Source of the DNA: Lujinxingiaceae bacterium
GTDB taxonomy: Bacteria; Myxococcota_A; Bradymonadia; Bradymonadales; Bradymonadaceae
Direction of reading: 5' to 3'
DNA: 32,729 bases
Assembly: GCA_013697635.1 (NCBI GenBank)
Contig: JACCWM010000195.1
Span: 1-32,729 of the forward strand
Shown: piece by piece, positions 31,470 to 32,729 of the stretch
Position numbering within the stretch: the stretch's first letter is position 1
Layout: every line of letters starts with the position of its first letter
Made by a program: the position numbers and the translations under genes
The notes under the pieces: model-generated
Database searches by the model: none
What the model was told of the DNA's origin: nothing
The model's input: the letters and a program-made list of their open reading frames with translations, nothing else

Positions 31470-32594
31470 TTGAAGGATCCAGAGTTCGAAAACTACGCGC
31501 CGGCCCTGGCCACCGTCGTGCATGTCGGCGAGGGCTGGATTCGCGCCTTTGTCGTCGACGCGATCCCCGCACTTGGCGAGGCGCTTGCCATCGTCGGCCC
31601 CCACGGCCAGCGGGTCTATGCCGAGGTGCGCCGCCACAGCGGCCACCGCCTCGTCGAGGCCTTGCTCTTTGACGCGCCCGCCTGGCTTAGCCCCGGCCTG
31701 CCTGTCGAGCGCACGCACCGCGCGGCCGCGATCGCCCTGCCCGAAGCGTGCGACCTCGTGCCCGGCGCTGATACCCTGGTTCCCCACGAGCCGGGCGAAA
31801 ACCTCGCCCTGGCCGCCCCCCGGCCATCCTTCGCCCAGCTCGACGGCCAAAGGCCCCCGCTCAACACCGGCATCGAGGCCCTCGATCTGCTCTCCCCGCT
31901 TGTCCAACGCGGCACCAACCTCGTCATCGACACCAGCACCGACACCGCGGCATTTGACGCCCTCGCGCGCTGCACCACCGCTGGTGCCGATCACGACGTC
32001 GCACTCGTCGTCACCACCGACGGCCGCGCTCTCGGCTTGAACGCCCGCCAGGTGCGCGTTGGCCAAGGTGCCGGCCAGCACCTGCTCGCGCTACGACTGG
32101 CGATGCGCTGGGCGATCGCGCTTCGCGACCGCGGCCAAAACGTCCTCTTTGTCGCCGAGCTCCCCCCCGTCGGCAGCACACCCACAAAACACACGGCCCG
32201 CGCAGAACAGGCGGTCACCGTCGGCTTTGGCGAAATCGTCGACCTCGTCGGCGAGGCCCTGGTCTCGACCCACAGCGCCGCGGTGACCGTACTCTTAAGG
32301 CTCTCGCTGGCCGATCCCGTCGGCGGCCTGGCCGAGATCATCGAAACCCTCGAACTCGGCGACATCGACGCCCAAATCTTCGTCACCAACGACGGCCGCT
32401 TCGATCCGCGCCGCTCCCACTCCCGCGCCCAGCTCCCCGCCTCCCGCGCAACCCAGCGCTCCGAGGCCCTGGCCATCCTCTCGCTCGCCCGAAAGGCCGA
32501 GGAGCGCAGCGAACTCTTTGGCGACGACGAACTCGAACCCCACGAACTAGACGCGCTCGACCAGGCCCAGGCCTGGATGGCCGGCCTTGCATAG
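31470..32594 (+). CDS. Degenerate rotary-ATPase (F/V/FliI-type) nucleotide-binding-subunit-like protein
   Basis: A 374-residue protein that aligns by eye with alpha/beta-type subunits of rotary ATPases. Residues about 11-95 match the N-terminal beta-barrel (VVHVGEGWIRAFVVDAIPA, GEALAIVG, LSPGLPVERT). PLNTGIEALDLLSPL at 130-144 equals the PLLTGIKAIDxLxPI signature before the P-loop. The P-loop itself (GDRQTGKT in F1) reads IDTSTDTA near 153-160, without Gly, Lys or Thr. RWAIALRDRGQNVLFVAE at 213-230 equals the EYFRDxGxxVLxxxDD segment, but the Walker B acids are missing. FDPRRSHSR at 311-319 equals the VDPLDSTSR segment. The C-terminal helical domain is reduced to about 50 residues. Family subunits are about 440-510 residues. 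Catalysis is unlikely, so a structural or regulatory role is inferred. Start TTG 31470 is moderately sure. Confidence 0.72.
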   Translation: MKDPEFENYAPALATVVHVGEGWIRAFVVDAIPALGEALAIVGPHGQRVYAEVRRHSGHRLVEALLFDAPAWLSPGLPVERTHRAAAIALPEACDLVPGADTLVPHEPGENLALAAPRPSFAQLDGQRPPLNTGIEALDLLSPLVQRGTNLVIDTSTDTAAFDALARCTTAGADHDVALVVTTDGRALGLNARQVRVGQGAGQHLLALRLAMRWAIALRDRGQNVLFVAELPPVGSTPTKHTARAEQAVTVGFGEIVDLVGEALVSTHSAAVTVLLRLSLADPVGGLAEIIETLELGDIDAQIFVTNDGRFDPRRSHSRAQLPASRATQRSEALAILSLARKAEERSELFGDDELEPHELDALDQAQAWMAGLA

Positions 32595-32680
32595 ATTCAT
32601 TAGTCGGCTGCCCTGGCCCCCCGACAACCCAGACCCACGCTGGCCGAGCGCGCCGTTTTCACTTTTTTTCGTCGCGCGAC

Positions 32681-32707
32681 TTGACCTGCTGAACAAGTGT
32701 TTATACT
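32681..32707 (+). promoter_or_regulatory. Promoter candidate for a gene beyond the right edge
   Basis: TTGACC (32681-32686) and TATACT (32702-32707) are separated by 15 bases, slightly short but both hexamers are close to consensus. Nothing is encoded in 32595-32729, so it probably drives a rightward gene outside the window. A T-rich stretch at 32656-32669 lies between the cassette and this promoter without a convincing hairpin. Confidence 0.45.
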
Positions 32708-32729
32708 GGCTGGCTCGATCGCCCACGTG

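Overview
The window is G+C-rich DNA from a Gram-negative bacterium. Lipoprotein signal peptides, periplasmic proteins, an outer-membrane beta-barrel and ExbB/ExbD components show the cell-envelope type. Large Ser/Thr-kinase fusions, an IgGFc-binding-like lipoprotein, Asn/Asp-rich lipoprotein linkers and an FGE-sulfatase fusion suggest the former Deltaproteobacteria (Myxococcota/Bradymonadota-like). That placement is inference; no rRNA or other marker gene is present. I saw no tRNA, rRNA, CRISPR array, insertion sequence or phage gene. Most intergenic gaps are short, so this looks like ordinary chromosome with several unusual domain fusions.

Layout. 1-1300: repeats, then an M15 (VanY-like) lipoprotein on the minus strand. 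1468-4256: two translationally coupled amidohydrolases; the second has lost its metal ligands. 4273-6861 (minus): a fused aspartokinase/diaminopimelate decarboxylase. 7047-8432: a PHP-domain (CehA/McbA-type) lipoprotein. 8448-10118 (minus): zinc ribbon, pseudokinase and FGE-sulfatase-like domain in one chain. 10381-11466: leucine dehydrogenase. 11463-17460 (minus): a same-strand run holding, in transcription order, a small membrane protein, ExbB, ExbD, a DivIC/FtsB-ExbD-like chimera, a membrane GAF-GGDEF diguanylate cyclase and a PIN-PhoH ATPase. 17891-18631: a cold-shock domain attached to an unrecognised N-terminal domain. 18652-19566 (minus): a retropepsin-like protease. 19650-20879: a second M15-type protein. 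A clear bidirectional terminator at 20901-20938 separates it from an outer-membrane barrel protein (20959-22236, minus). 22417-22842 (minus): a Roadblock-like protein. 22989-28831 (minus): an IgGFc-binding-like lipoprotein followed by a kinase-ATPase-TPR regulator. 29020-29769 (minus): a single-pass membrane protein of unknown function.

The most unusual locus is the plus-strand trio at 30068-32594. Its third gene reads as a diverged relative of the nucleotide-binding subunits of rotary (F/V/FliI-type) ATPases. It keeps the beta-barrel and several core signature regions but has lost the Walker A and Walker B residues. With a repeat-helical protein and an 88-residue protein directly upstream, it forms a compact, undescribed-looking cassette.

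Two themes recur. One is pseudoenzymes: the amidohydrolase partner, the pseudokinase and the rotary-ATPase-like protein. The other is short tandem repeats, two of them inside genes with units of whole codons. Starts were chosen from ribosome-binding sites, signal peptides and family N-termini, and several differ from the longest possible reading frame. All family assignments come from reading motifs by eye; no database search was run.
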